A stretch of 64,000 nt of DNA from NCBI GenBank assembly GCA_965220835.1, contig OZ244842.1, positions 2,666,001 to 2,730,000 of the forward strand. The letters are read 5' to 3'. Under the pieces are notes generated by a model, which saw only the letters and a list, made by a program, of their open reading frames with translations, had not been told where the DNA came from and made no database searches. Below are positions 16,558 to 26,035 of the stretch, piece after piece. Origin of the DNA: Azophilus sp965220835 (GTDB lineage: Bacteria > Pseudomonadota > Gammaproteobacteria > Pseudomonadales > Azotimanducaceae). Every line of letters starts with the position of its first letter. Position 1 is the stretch's first letter. The translations under genes and the position numbers were made by a program.

Positions 16558-19107
16558 TCATTGCCATCTCGCTTCGCCGCCGCACAACAACCGAACGGCC
16601 TCAAGGTACCTGTGATTCAAAAGCGCTATGAGAATCTGCAGCGACTTGAAGCTCATGCGACCGCCGCTGAACAAGGCAAACGACCGCAAGGGCATGTGAT
16701 TCGCCATCTCCTCGAACATTTTGGCCAAGGTGGGATCGGAATCTTCAGTGCCCTGCCCGCCGATGTTGCGTTTGAATTGCTTCACTACTTGGGCCCTGAT
16801 GCGCCGGCCCAACCAGCTGCCCCGCAGCTCCAGCAACGCCGAATTGAGATGCAATGGCCGCAGTGCTTCGGGCGTCGGCAACGCCCGGCCCAATAGGGAA
16901 GCAAACGCCTCATTGGAGACCTCCAGAGCGCCGCTCACGAGGCGCGGACCTGCTGCCTGCGCACGTTCCGAAAGCCTGTCCTGCGACGCGACATCCACAC
17001 GCGTGGCCAGGCGAATGTCTCGGCTGGATGCGCCGACACGCACCTCGAAGGCGCCGCCCTCCACCACCCAGGATTGCGCCTCGGGATCGAACAGGGCAAA
17101 TGCATCGCGGGCCAGATGGATGTCAACAGTGCCCGTTTCGCCCGGCTCAAGCGCGATCTTGGCAAAACCCTTAAGCTCGTGCTCGGGCCGGTAGGCGTTG
17201 CACTCAACATCGTGGACGTACACTTGCACCACCTCGGAACCCCTGAGCGAGCCGACGTTGGTGACGTCGACGCTGATGCGAAAACCGCTATCCTCGGCGG
17301 CAACACGCAGGTTGGCATAGGTGAATTCGGTGTAGCTGAGGCCATGCCCAAAGGGAAACAGCACCGGGACGCTGGCGCTGTCGAAGTACCGGTAACCGAC
17401 GTAGAGCCCCTCGCGGTATTGAACCTGACGGCCCTCGCCTGGAAACCAGCGGTCGGCCGGTACGTCACTTTGCTTGAGAGGAAACGATTCCGCCAGCTTG
17501 CCGCTGGGATTGACCTTGCCGAACAGCAGGTCGGCCACGGCACCGCCGCCAGCCTGGCCTGCCAGATAGCTCTCCAAGATCACCTTGGGCCGCTTCACCC
17601 AGGGCATTTCCACGGGAGCGCCGTTGGACAGCACCACAACCGTGTTGGCGTTGGCCTCGCACACCGCTTCGATCAGCCTGTTGTGCTGATCCGGAAGGCG
17701 CATGTGCGGCCGGTCGAATCCTTCGGATTCATAGGTGACGGGCAGCCCGGCAAACACAATGGCAACCTCAGCTTGGCCAGCAGTTCTGACCGCTTCCTCC
17801 AGCAGCGAGTCGTCCAAGTTGGAGAAGACCGGCTCGTAACCCGCTGCATAACTCAGGCGCTCCTCTCCCCCCATGAGTTGGGCAATGGCATCAAACGCAC
17901 AATCGAGACGGGTAGGATTCACCTGAGAGCTGCCGGTACCCTGATACCGCGGCTGTTTGGCAAACGCACCAATCACCGTAATACTTGGCGAAGTGAAATG
18001 TGCGGGCTCAGTGACCAGTGTGGGCTCAGTGGCCAGTTCCGGCTCAGTGGACAGCGGCGGCTCAGTGGCCGGCGGCGGCTCAGCGGAGAGCGGCAGAATT
18101 CCCCCATCGTTTTTGAGAAGCACAGCGGACTCTGCCGCCGCCCGCCGCGCCAACGCGTGATGGACCTCCTGATCCAGATCGATCTCTCGTTCTTCAAGCT
18201 CAGCACCGCACAACGTCAGGCTGACATTGCGCACCACCGCCCGGTCCAGCACCGCTTCCGACAGCTCGCCGCGCCGCAGCGCCAGCTCCAACCGGGCGTC
18301 GTTGACGCCGCCGCTGCTCGGCATTTCCAGATCGAGGCCGGACTTGACGCCATGCACGCGATCATTGGCCGCGCCCCAGTCGGTCATGACCAACCCTTGG
18401 AAACCCCACTCGTCACGCAGCACTTGGTTCAACAGCCAATGGTGCTCACTGCAATACTCGCCGTTGATGCGGTTGTAGGCGCACATCACCGTCCAAGGCT
18501 GGGCTTTTTTGACGGCGATTTCGAAACCGCGCAGATAGATCTCCCTTAGCGTGCGTTCGTCCACGATGGCATCGACGTACATGCGGGCGCATTCCTGGTT
18601 GTTGACCGCAAAGTGCTTAAGGCTGGTGCCCACGCCTTGGGATTGAACGCCCAAAACCATGGCAGCCGCCATCTCACCGCTCAGCAGCGGATCTTCGCTG
18701 AAGTACTCGAAGTTGCGGCCGCACAACGGATGGCGCTTGATGTTCATGCCCGGGCCCAGCAGCACGGTCACTTTTTCCGCCACGCATTGTTCGCCCAAAG
18801 CCACGCCCACTTGGCGCAGAAGCTCAATGTCCCAGGACGCAGCCAGCGCGCTGGCCGTCGGGAAACAGGTGGCGGGGACGGAAGCACTCAAACCCACGTG
18901 GTCACCTTCGGTTTGCTGCTTGCGCAATCCGTGGGGGCCGTCCGTGATCATGACCGGCGGCAAACCAAGCCGCTCGCAAGGCTGCAGTTGCCAGAAGCTG
19001 CTGCCCGACCCGCAGGCCGCCTTCTCCTGCACGGTCATCTGAGCAACCAAAGCCGCCGCTTCATTGTGCTTGCCCGCTATGCCCGCGGAACCTTCGTACG
19101 CTGTCAC
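16558..19107 (-). CDS. Glycoside hydrolase family 3 (beta-glucosidase-like)
   Basis: A retaining beta-glycosidase of 849 residues. The N-terminal barrel has ITDGPHGLR, GPGMNIKRHPLCGRNFEYFS (partial), SLKHFAVNNQE and the nucleophile region GLVMTDWGA with Asp243. The second alpha/beta domain begins near residue 370 (ITVIGAFAKQPRYQGTGSSQ) and contains GLPVTYESEGFDR. A fibronectin-III-like C-terminal domain (YTEFTYANLRV, GSEVVQVYVHD) follows. There is no signal peptide, so it is probably cytoplasmic, acting on imported oligosaccharides. An 18-bp tandem repeat encodes a TEP-rich spacer between the first two domains. The secreted sulfatase gene lies 156 bases upstream on the same strand, suggesting joint action on a sulfated glycan. 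Confidence 0.9.
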   Translation of the reverse strand: MTAYEGSAGIAGKHNEAAALVAQMTVQEKAACGSGSSFWQLQPCERLGLPPVMITDGPHGLRKQQTEGDHVGLSASVPATCFPTASALAASWDIELLRQVGVALGEQCVAEKVTVLLGPGMNIKRHPLCGRNFEYFSEDPLLSGEMAAAMVLGVQSQGVGTSLKHFAVNNQECARMYVDAIVDERTLREIYLRGFEIAVKKAQPWTVMCAYNRINGEYCSEHHWLLNQVLRDEWGFQGLVMTDWGAANDRVHGVKSGLDLEMPSSGGVNDARLELALRRGELSEAVLDRAVVRNVSLTLCGAELEEREIDLDQEVHHALARRAAAESAVLLKNDGGILPLSAEPPPATEPPLSTEPELATEPTLVTEPAHFTSPSITVIGAFAKQPRYQGTGSSQVNPTRLDCAFDAIAQLMGGEERLSYAAGYEPVFSNLDDSLLEEAVRTAGQAEVAIVFAGLPVTYESEGFDRPHMRLPDQHNRLIEAVCEANANTVVVLSNGAPVEMPWVKRPKVILESYLAGQAGGGAVADLLFGKVNPSGKLAESFPLKQSDVPADRWFPGEGRQVQYREGLYVGYRYFDSASVPVLFPFGHGLSYTEFTYANLRVAAEDSGFRISVDVTNVGSLRGSEVVQVYVHDVECNAYRPEHELKGFAKIALEPGETGTVDIHLARDAFALFDPEAQSWVVEGGAFEVRVGASSRDIRLATRVDVASQDRLSERAQAAGPRLVSGALEVSNEAFASLLGRALPTPEALRPLHLNSALLELRGSWLGRRIRAQVVKQFKRNIGGQGTEDSDPTLAKMFEEMANHMPLRSFALFSGGRMSFKSLQILIALLNHRYLEAVRLLCGGEARWQ
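18005..18094 (-). repeat. In-frame 18-bp minisatellite, five copies, within the GH3 gene
   Basis: Five 18-base units starting GGCTCAGTGG/GGCTCAGCGG run from 18005 to 18094. On the coding strand they specify six-residue units of the form (P/L)xTEPx, giving a Thr-Glu-Pro-rich linker between the catalytic barrel and the second domain. Because the unit is a multiple of three, copy number can change without breaking the gene. Confidence 0.92.
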
Positions 19108-19263
19108 CCGAACCTCCGATTAAGCCCAGTGGTTAACGCCAGTGTGCCGACACCCCTCAGGGATGCCATTGCCAAAAGCCCATCATTGCGCTGGCCAACC
19201 ACTGACAAGACCCGCATGGGGACCGGAATTGCTGGACAGCGCGGACGGTTGATCGCCAGCACG

Positions 19264-20937
19264 TCATCCACCAATGCGAATCACCGCGCTCTCCGCATAG
19301 CCATACCGCACCGCCTTGGCCTCTAGCCGGGCACCGCCGGGTATCGCTACAGGGCCGGTGTAAAGGGACCAACCCGCGGGCCAGCCGGCGTCGGACTCGA
19401 TGCGATAGCCAATCGACGCTCCGCGGGTCGCGCTGGTCAAGGTGACTAAGCGCCCTGCCACGGATGGCCCCTTCGGTTCCGGCGGTGCGGTGACAGGTTG
19501 GGTGCCGCCCGGCCACATCCGGGCGATCATCTCCGATTCGGGCCCATCCGCCTGGTCGCCAACCCGCCCAAGCCAGGCGTCCATCGCAGCGCGCATGCGC
19601 GTGAGCACCGGGGCGTAGTCCTTCTCGCCAGCCAAGTTGTGAACCTCATGGGGATCCGCCACCGTGTCGTACAACTCCTCCGCCGGCCTGGGCGTTGTGA
19701 AATAGGCATTTTGCACCCCATTCAACGTGCCCTGTCGGTGGCCGGACCAAAGCGTTCGCATCATTGGGAACATGTCCCGAAACGTCAGCGGGCGAAAGTA
19801 AGCCAACTCCGGCATGTAGTTGCGAATGTACTTAAAGCGCGCGTCCCGCGCCGCACGCACCCGATCGGGAACGCGGTCCATTCTGTCCCGCGCCGCAAAC
19901 ACATACTCCCGCGGTGCTTCGGCGGAAAGGAAGTTGCGCCCTTGCATGAAAGCCGGCGCCTCGACGCCGGCGAGATGCAATAGGGTCGGGGCCAGATCCA
20001 CGAACGACACCATGCGCTGATCCACCCGGCCCCGGTCGCGGCCGTCAGGATAACGAACAACGAGGGGCACGCGCAGGCCGCTGTCGTAAACCGAGCGCTT
20101 GGCACGCGGGAAACCGTCTCCATGATCCGTGGTCCACAGCACAACAGTGCGGTTGGCCAAGCCGTCGGCTTCGAGGTTGGCCAGAATCTGCCCGACCTGA
20201 CCGTCCACAAAGTGGATATTGTCGTAATGCTGGGCAATGCTGGCCCGCACCGCAGGCACATCCGGATAGTACGGCGGCACCGCCACGTCGGCGGGATCGG
20301 TGACCGGCAAGATGTTTGCGGCGCGGAACTTGCGCACGTCCTCCACGAAGCCCTGCCATTGGCCCTCACCGCGGGTGTTGGGTGATACCAGCCGGCTTTC
20401 GTGGGTGTTGATCAGATTGACCATCGCAAACCAAGGCCTGTCGCCAGGCAAGTGCCGCCAAAGAGCGAGGTCCTCAGCGCTGGAGTAATCGCCGACATTG
20501 GCATCCCAGACGGTAAAGGGCTCACCGAACTGATAGTCGGTCTTGACGGTGTTGGCCGTGGCGTACCCGGCCCGGCGCAAGAGCTCCGGGAAGGCTTTGA
20601 CGTCTGCCGGGGGCACCGCAAGATAACCCAGATTCGTGGTGCGCATCTGGTGCGTGCCCATGCTCTGCGGGTACACGCCAGTGATGAGAGCGGAGCGGCT
20701 CGGCGCGCACACCCCCGACGCGGTGAACGCATTGACGAACCGCACCCCTTCCGCGGCCAAGGCATCAATCGCCGGCGTTTTCGCCACCAAGTCGCCAAAC
20801 GCCCCGACGCGACTGCTCATGTCTTCCGCGACAATCAGCAGTATGTTCGGCCGGTCCGCTTCTGCGGCGACTTGGCCAAAACCGGTCTGCGCAACCCAAA
20901 GCAGGGCAAAAAGGGCCCTGCGGGCCGAAAAAGGCAC
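19264..20937 (-). CDS. Secreted type I sulfatase
   Basis: A formylglycine-dependent sulfatase of 557 residues. GTG at 20937 is chosen because a run of six G lies nine bases upstream and a signal peptide (ARRALFALLWVAQTGFG) follows directly. The mature enzyme starts RPNILLIVAEDMS with the metal-binding Asp/Glu, and carries CAPSRS (about residues 77-82), the CxPSR maturation motif, then FVNAFTASGV just before it, WTTDHGDGFPRAKRSVYDSG (partial) and the VDLAPTLL segment. A C-terminal beta domain (YRIESDAGWP, YTGPVAIPGGA, LEAKAVRYGY) resembles the chitobiase C-terminal/Fn3-associated module. Likely periplasmic or extracellular. The activating enzyme (anSME or FGE) is not in the window. Substrate unknown. 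Confidence 0.88.
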   Translation of the reverse strand: MPFSARRALFALLWVAQTGFGQVAAEADRPNILLIVAEDMSSRVGAFGDLVAKTPAIDALAAEGVRFVNAFTASGVCAPSRSALITGVYPQSMGTHQMRTTNLGYLAVPPADVKAFPELLRRAGYATANTVKTDYQFGEPFTVWDANVGDYSSAEDLALWRHLPGDRPWFAMVNLINTHESRLVSPNTRGEGQWQGFVEDVRKFRAANILPVTDPADVAVPPYYPDVPAVRASIAQHYDNIHFVDGQVGQILANLEADGLANRTVVLWTTDHGDGFPRAKRSVYDSGLRVPLVVRYPDGRDRGRVDQRMVSFVDLAPTLLHLAGVEAPAFMQGRNFLSAEAPREYVFAARDRMDRVPDRVRAARDARFKYIRNYMPELAYFRPLTFRDMFPMMRTLWSGHRQGTLNGVQNAYFTTPRPAEELYDTVADPHEVHNLAGEKDYAPVLTRMRAAMDAWLGRVGDQADGPESEMIARMWPGGTQPVTAPPEPKGPSVAGRLVTLTSATRGASIGYRIESDAGWPAGWSLYTGPVAIPGGARLEAKAVRYGYAESAVIRIGG

Positions 20938-21293
20938 TGGCTTTACCCCCCTAGAATTGAAAGCATATTGCGCCACGGCGAACTTTGGTTGCAAGGGACG
21001 CAAGATTTCCGAGGCATCAAATCAAGCCGAACCGGTCGATGTCTTCGCTGGGCCTTTTGGCGAGGAGAGCCACGGGGTGAGAACTTGGCCGTGACATCCG
21101 TCGTGAAGTACTTGATGCATACCAGAACGCACGCCGGGTTCTGCTCAGAACACGGCCGTGTCGCCAACGCGCGGGCATCGAGCTAGCGATAGGGCGTACC
21201 CTGCAGGCTGCCGAAGTACAAATTGAATCCACCAATCTAGGCCATTGTTCCGGTCGCGGGCCTCGATTGGCGCATTGACGCGCATCAAACATG

Positions 21294-21320
21294 AAAAAAC
21301 CGCCCGAAGGGCGGTTTTTT
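21294..21320. terminator. Bidirectional intrinsic terminator
   Basis: AAAAAACCGCCC-GAA-GGGCGGTTTTTT is a perfect 12-bp inverted repeat with a GAA loop. The GC stem is flanked by A6 and T6, so it can terminate transcription in both directions. It is the best terminator in the window. It does not directly follow an annotated gene on either strand, so an unannotated short transcript or a lost gene may have used it. Confidence 0.9.
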
Positions 21321-21659
21321 CTCCCCGAGTTCCATTGAACCAACTTCGCAAGGGGGCGGTTAAAGATGACAATACTGGATGCAGCCGTGGATAGCAACAC
21401 CCATGGCCCCGTCCAGCTATACCGGACAAACGGGCGTTTGCGCAAGGCGTCAGCGCGGCTTCGGTGGTTCTAAGCCCAAAAGTCACCGCGGGTCTCTTTT
21501 GGACTGCAAGCCAGTAGCCAGCGGCTAATGTGTTTGTCAATAGCCGTCCAGCACGTAGCCTTCATGAGTATCATTCAATGCTGCCCATGGGCGGCAAGGG
21601 GCAGTGCGGTTCGGCGACAATTCCTACTGACGGCTGCCCGCCTCACGGACTAACCTTAG

Positions 21660-21830
21660 CGCTGAAGTGGCCAGCAGCTAAGGCGTTCATCCAGACAAGG
21701 CAGAGGTCGCGGTCCTGTAGGCCGTAGAGGTGGAAGAAGACGGCATCAAGCTCGGCCTTAACGCGTAGGCGGCAGTCCTCGTCCCAATGGGATGGAGGCT
21801 TCGGCTCGCTAGAGTCATCCACAAAGGCAA
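21660..21830 (-). pseudogene. C-terminal fragment of a type IIG-like methyltransferase gene
   Basis: On the minus strand this reads VDDSSEPKPPSHWDEDCRL, LKAELDAVFFHLYG-like (actually VKAELDAVFFHLYGLQDRD) and LCLVWMNALAAG. The intact gene at 26036-30133 ends with WDEGRRLYLKAKLDAVFFHL, YGIQDRD and RDLCLAWMNALEAG. The fragment lacks about 25 residues found between QDRD and LCL in the intact copy, and everything upstream. It is thus a diverged paralogue remnant rather than a recent duplication. It lies across the SIR2 gene from the intact copy, in the same orientation. Confidence 0.8.
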
Positions 21831-22091
21831 TCCTGATTCTCGTACCCCAAAAACCCCCGCCCTCCAAGCTGGGGGAGCAGCTGACAATCGAGCGCAAATA
21901 CAGATGGTCAGAGGGCTTTCGACCGGGTGTTTTCAGGGAGTGAAGTCAACGGGAAGCGGTCGCTACTGGAGTTCGTCCATCTCCAATAGAATGCGGCATG
22001 GATGGCAGCTTGGGTGCTCGCGTGACTGCCACGAGAAAAAGTTCTGGGGACCGCCATGATCAGTTGTGCAACCCCGCAAGGGCCCGCATAG

Positions 22092-25000
22092 GTGCAGTTC
22101 GTTCGAAACGGCCCTGAAGTACCCGAACGCCTTCTGCAGGCGCACGAGGAGGGTCGCGTGGTCTTCTTCTGCGGCGCGGGCATTTCGCGACCGGCCGACC
22201 TGCCAGACTTCAAAGGCTTGGTCGATGGGCTGTTCTCTAGTCTCGGCGTTTCCCCCAACGCGCAACAGGAGGCCGCAATCAATGCAGGGCAGTTCGACAC
22301 GGCCATCGGCCTATTGGAGGCGGACCATGTCGGCGGCCGCGAGGCCGTCCGCCGAGCGCTGGCGAAAGTCCTGTCCCCGGACCTGGATGCCCCAGGGGCC
22401 ACCGGAACCCACGAGGCCTTGCTGACGCTCGCAAGGAGTCGAGACGGAAGCACAAGGCTCGTCACCACAAATTTCGACCGCCTTTTCGAGGAGGTCGTTG
22501 CGGCAAAGGAATTGGACGTCAAGCGCTTTCAGGCCCCGCTGCTGCGGGTGCCGAAGAAGCGCTGGAACGGCTTAGTGTATCTGCACGGCCTGCTCGGCGC
22601 CAAGCCGACCGCCTGCGAGCTTGACGAACTGGTGGTCTCCAGCGGCGACTTCGGCTTGGCCTATCTCACTGAGCGCTGGGCGGCGCGCTTCGTCAGCGAG
22701 CTGTTTCGCAACCACACCGTCTGCTTCGTGGGTTACAGGATCAACGACCCTGTGCTGCGCTACATGATGGATGCGCTGGCCGCCGACCGCTTGCTCGGCG
22801 AGTCACCGCCTGAGACGTTCGCGTTCGGAAGCTTCTCCATGGGCGAGGAGGCCGCGCAAGCTGCCGAGTGGCAAGCCAAGAACGTAACGCCCATCCTCTA
22901 CCGTGACGACAACTGCCACGCGCTCCTGCACGAGACCCTAAACGCTTGGGCGGAAACCCATCGCGACGGCGTGCGCGGCAAGGAGCGCATTGTGGTCGAG
23001 TACGGCGCAGCACGCCCGCTGGCGAGCACCAAGCAGGACGACTTCGTCAGTCGCCTGCTTTGGGCGGTCAGCGACCCGAGCGGTTTGCCGGCAAAGCGCT
23101 TCGCCGAACTGGACCCGGTGCCGTCGCTGGATTGGCTGGAGCCCTTTGGCGAGGCACGCTACGGCCACGCCGACCTGAAGCGGTTCGGCGTCCCGCCCAA
23201 TGCGAACGCGGACGACGGTCTCGCCTTCAGCCTCACCCGCCGGCCATGGCCCTACTTGTTGGCGCCACCGATGCGCTTCGTTGGCTCGGCGTCGCGCTAC
23301 GGAGGCTGGGACGACGTCATGTGGCGCTTGGGCCACTGGCTGGTCCGGCACTTGGATGACCCCGCGCTGCTCCTGTGGCTAGTCGCAAGCGGCGACCGGC
23401 TTGACGGCAACCTCGCCTGGTTGATCGAACGTCGCCTGCAGGAGCTGGCCAAACTGGAACGCGACGGCAAGGAGTCGGAGCTGGCGCGCATTCGCGAAGC
23501 GGCCCCCAAGGCGGTCCCCGGCCCGCCGATGCGCACGCTTTGGCGAATTCTGCTGGCCGGCCTCGTCAAATCGGGACGAAGCGACAAGCGCCTCAATGAC
23601 TGGCTCCACCGCTTCAATCTGGACGGGCTCACCGCACCTCTACGTATGGAGCTGCGCGACTTGCTGGCGCCCCGCGTGTCGTTGGGTGCGCCGTACCGCT
23701 GGCCAGCCGAAGGTGGCGAGCGGGGCAGGACGGAGCGCATCAACGACCTTGTGGAATGGGACATCGTGCTCTCGGCGGATTACGTTCACTCCGCCTTGGA
23801 AGACATCTCCGGGGACGCGCGCTGGGCGGCCGCGCTGCCGGAGTTGCTGTCAGACTTCACTGCGCTGCTGCGCGACGCGCTCGACTTGAAGCGCGCGCTC
23901 GGCGGCGCCGATGGCAGAAGCGATCGGTCCCCCTTGTACCAGCCCTCGATCAGCAAGCACCGGCAGAATAGGCCTTACAAGGACTGGACGGCCCTGATCG
24001 ACCTGACCCGTGATGCCTGGCTCGCAACGGCGGAGAACTCGCCAGCGCAGGCGGCGCTTGCGGCGGAAACTTGGTGGCGTGCTCCCTATCCGCTTTTCCG
24101 ACGTCTCGCCTTTTTCGCAGCGGAACATCCCGACGTGTTGCCCGAGCGCCGCGCACTGGAGTGGCTGCTGGACGATGGGGGGTGGTGGCTTTGGTCGGTA
24201 GAGACCCAGCGCGAAGCCATGCGCTTGCTGGTTTCCTTGGCGCCGCGCCTTGATCGACCGATGCTCAGAGAACTGGAACAAGCCGTGCTCGCCGGCCCTC
24301 CCCGAGAAATGTTCAAGCAGGACATCGACCGCGAGGAATGGATCCGGATTTCGAACCGAGAAACTTGGCTGAGGCTGGCGAAGATGCGCGAGGCCGGTGC
24401 GGCAATGGGTTCGACGAGCACGGAACGGCTGGCCCAGCTTTCTAGCGACCATCCCGAGTGGGAGCTGGCTGCGGATCAACGCGACGAGTTTCCCATCTGG
24501 ACTGGCGATGGCGATGGCGATGATGTGCGAAAGAACGTCGCCTTGCCACGTCGCCGTCGCATGCTCATCGAGTGGCTCAGAAAACACCCTACCGCGGATT
24601 TCTGGCTGGAGGACGACCAGTGGCCAGAGCGCAGTCGCGACAGCTTCCCAACCGCAGCCTACGCCCTGTGCACCTTGGCGAAGGAAGGCGTCTGGCCCAC
24701 GGATCGCTGGCGGGACGCCCTTCATGCCTGGTCGGAAAAGCAGCACCGAGAGCGCTCCTGGCGCTACATGGCCCCAGTGTTGGCCGACGCACCCGAAGAG
24801 GCTATGCAACACCTCGCCCACGGCGTCAGTTGGTGGCTGCGCAAACTCGCCGGATCGCTTGAAGGGCACGAAGCCCACTTCTTCACGCTGGCTCGCCGGA
24901 TTCTGGCACTGGATCATGGTGCCAATGCCGTCGACATCAGCGCTGACGATCCAGTCGTTCGCGCCATCAATCACCCCGTCGGCATGATCACGGAGGCATT

Positions 25001-25889
25001 GCTTTATTGGGCCTACCGTCGTCCGCTGGAGGACCGGCAAGGCCTGCCGGGAGAGGTCAAGGCCATCTTCACTGAGCTTTGTGATGCCGGGAGTGGCCGC
25101 CTGTGGCATGGCCGAGTGGCGCTGGCGGCCCGTGCCGTCCCGTTGTTCCGCGTTGATCATGAATGGGCGATGCAAAGCCTGTTGCCGTTGTTTGACTGGC
25201 AACACTCCGAGGGGGAGGCGAGCAAGGCCTGGCGAGGCTTCCTCTGGTCACCACGCTTGCACGCCCCTTTGATGGTAGCGCTCAAGCCCGCCTTCCTCGA
25301 TACCGCGAGCCACTACGCCGAACTGGGCGAGCACGGCCACCAATACGCTTCGCTGCTGACGTTCGCCGCCCTTGACCGGGGGGAAGTCTTCACGGTCTCC
25401 GAGCTGGCGAGCGCCACTGACTCGTTGCCGGAGGATGGATTGCACAACTCAGCGCAAACGCTGGTGCGCGCGCTCGAGGGTGCGGGCGATCAGAGCGCCG
25501 AAAACTGGAACAACCGGGTCGCCCCGTACATCCGCAACGTCTGGCCCAAGAGCAAAGCCGCACGCTCGCCCGAGGTGGCCAAGAGCTTCGCCCTCCTGTG
25601 CGTGGCGGCGGGGGACGCGTTCCCGGACGCGATCTCCGTCCTCAAGCCTTGGCTTGGGCACTTCGAGGACCCGGCGCCTCTGGTGAAACGGCTTCACAAG
25701 TCAGGCGCTTGCGAGCAGTTCCCTGAACCGACCCTAGACTTGCTGGACCGGGTGATCGGAGGCCCGACGCAGTGGCCCCTGCCTGAATTGGCCGCGTGCT
25801 TGGACGGCATAGTCAAATCGACGCCGAGCCTTGGCAGTGACCCGCGCTATGTCCGACTCATGGAATATTCGCGTCGGCATGGCTTATGA
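22092..25889 (+). CDS. Large SIR2-domain protein, probable defence-associated sirtuin
   Basis: A 1265-residue protein. The N-terminal SIR2-like NADase domain (about residues 1-300) has VVFFCGAGISRP (GAGIS 28-32), the VTTNFDRLFEE motif (124-134) with the conserved Asn/Asp, catalytic His165 in VYLHGLL, and FVGYRINDPVLR (212-223). The remaining 950 residues are alpha-helical, Trp-rich and without an enzymatic motif I know; such tails in DSR-type proteins (some labelled DUF4020) sense phage components. In studied relatives NAD depletion causes abortive infection; that activity is inferred here. The start is GTG at 22092 with AAGGG about 10 bases upstream. The gene is convergent with the type IIG-like gene, 146 bases apart. 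Confidence 0.85.
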   Translation: MQFVRNGPEVPERLLQAHEEGRVVFFCGAGISRPADLPDFKGLVDGLFSSLGVSPNAQQEAAINAGQFDTAIGLLEADHVGGREAVRRALAKVLSPDLDAPGATGTHEALLTLARSRDGSTRLVTTNFDRLFEEVVAAKELDVKRFQAPLLRVPKKRWNGLVYLHGLLGAKPTACELDELVVSSGDFGLAYLTERWAARFVSELFRNHTVCFVGYRINDPVLRYMMDALAADRLLGESPPETFAFGSFSMGEEAAQAAEWQAKNVTPILYRDDNCHALLHETLNAWAETHRDGVRGKERIVVEYGAARPLASTKQDDFVSRLLWAVSDPSGLPAKRFAELDPVPSLDWLEPFGEARYGHADLKRFGVPPNANADDGLAFSLTRRPWPYLLAPPMRFVGSASRYGGWDDVMWRLGHWLVRHLDDPALLLWLVASGDRLDGNLAWLIERRLQELAKLERDGKESELARIREAAPKAVPGPPMRTLWRILLAGLVKSGRSDKRLNDWLHRFNLDGLTAPLRMELRDLLAPRVSLGAPYRWPAEGGERGRTERINDLVEWDIVLSADYVHSALEDISGDARWAAALPELLSDFTALLRDALDLKRALGGADGRSDRSPLYQPSISKHRQNRPYKDWTALIDLTRDAWLATAENSPAQAALAAETWWRAPYPLFRRLAFFAAEHPDVLPERRALEWLLDDGGWWLWSVETQREAMRLLVSLAPRLDRPMLRELEQAVLAGPPREMFKQDIDREEWIRISNRETWLRLAKMREAGAAMGSTSTERLAQLSSDHPEWELAADQRDEFPIWTGDGDGDDVRKNVALPRRRRMLIEWLRKHPTADFWLEDDQWPERSRDSFPTAAYALCTLAKEGVWPTDRWRDALHAWSEKQHRERSWRYMAPVLADAPEEAMQHLAHGVSWWLRKLAGSLEGHEAHFFTLARRILALDHGANAVDISADDPVVRAINHPVGMITEALLYWAYRRPLEDRQGLPGEVKAIFTELCDAGSGRLWHGRVALAARAVPLFRVDHEWAMQSLLPLFDWQHSEGEASKAWRGFLWSPRLHAPLMVALKPAFLDTASHYAELGEHGHQYASLLTFAALDRGEVFTVSELASATDSLPEDGLHNSAQTLVRALEGAGDQSAENWNNRVAPYIRNVWPKSKAARSPEVAKSFALLCVAAGDAFPDAISVLKPWLGHFEDPAPLVKRLHKSGACEQFPEPTLDLLDRVIGGPTQWPLPELAACLDGIVKSTPSLGSDPRYVRLMEYSRRHGL

Positions 25890-26035
25890 CACAACCATGA
25901 CATTCGGCACCCTTAGCTCCGAGGCGAACAGCACTTCCTTGACTGAACGCGATTTCGTTTAGCGGTTCCTCAAGCCATTCTAGGTAGGTCAGGGGCGGTG
26001 GGTTCGCGGCAAAACCATGCTAGCGATTCCCCAAA

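Larger units (their letters stand above)
20938..22091. other. Gene-poor stretch between sulfatase and SIR2 gene
   Basis: About 1.15 kb without a supported intact gene. It holds a strong terminator hairpin (21294-21320) and a decayed piece of a type IIG-like gene (about 21660-21830). The remaining open frames on both strands lack ribosome binding sites and recognisable motifs. This looks like the scarred left edge of the defence island. Confidence 0.7.

Noticed and set aside
17074..18549. 491-residue plus-strand frame
   Set aside because: Antisense to the GH3 gene, whose motifs and domains are complete; typical of high-GC shadow frames.
21294..21320. Rho-independent terminator as part of a riboswitch
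   Set aside because: No recognisable aptamer precedes it and no gene follows at suitable distance.
23850..25205. 451-residue minus-strand frame
   Set aside because: Antisense to the SIR2 gene with no recognisable motif.
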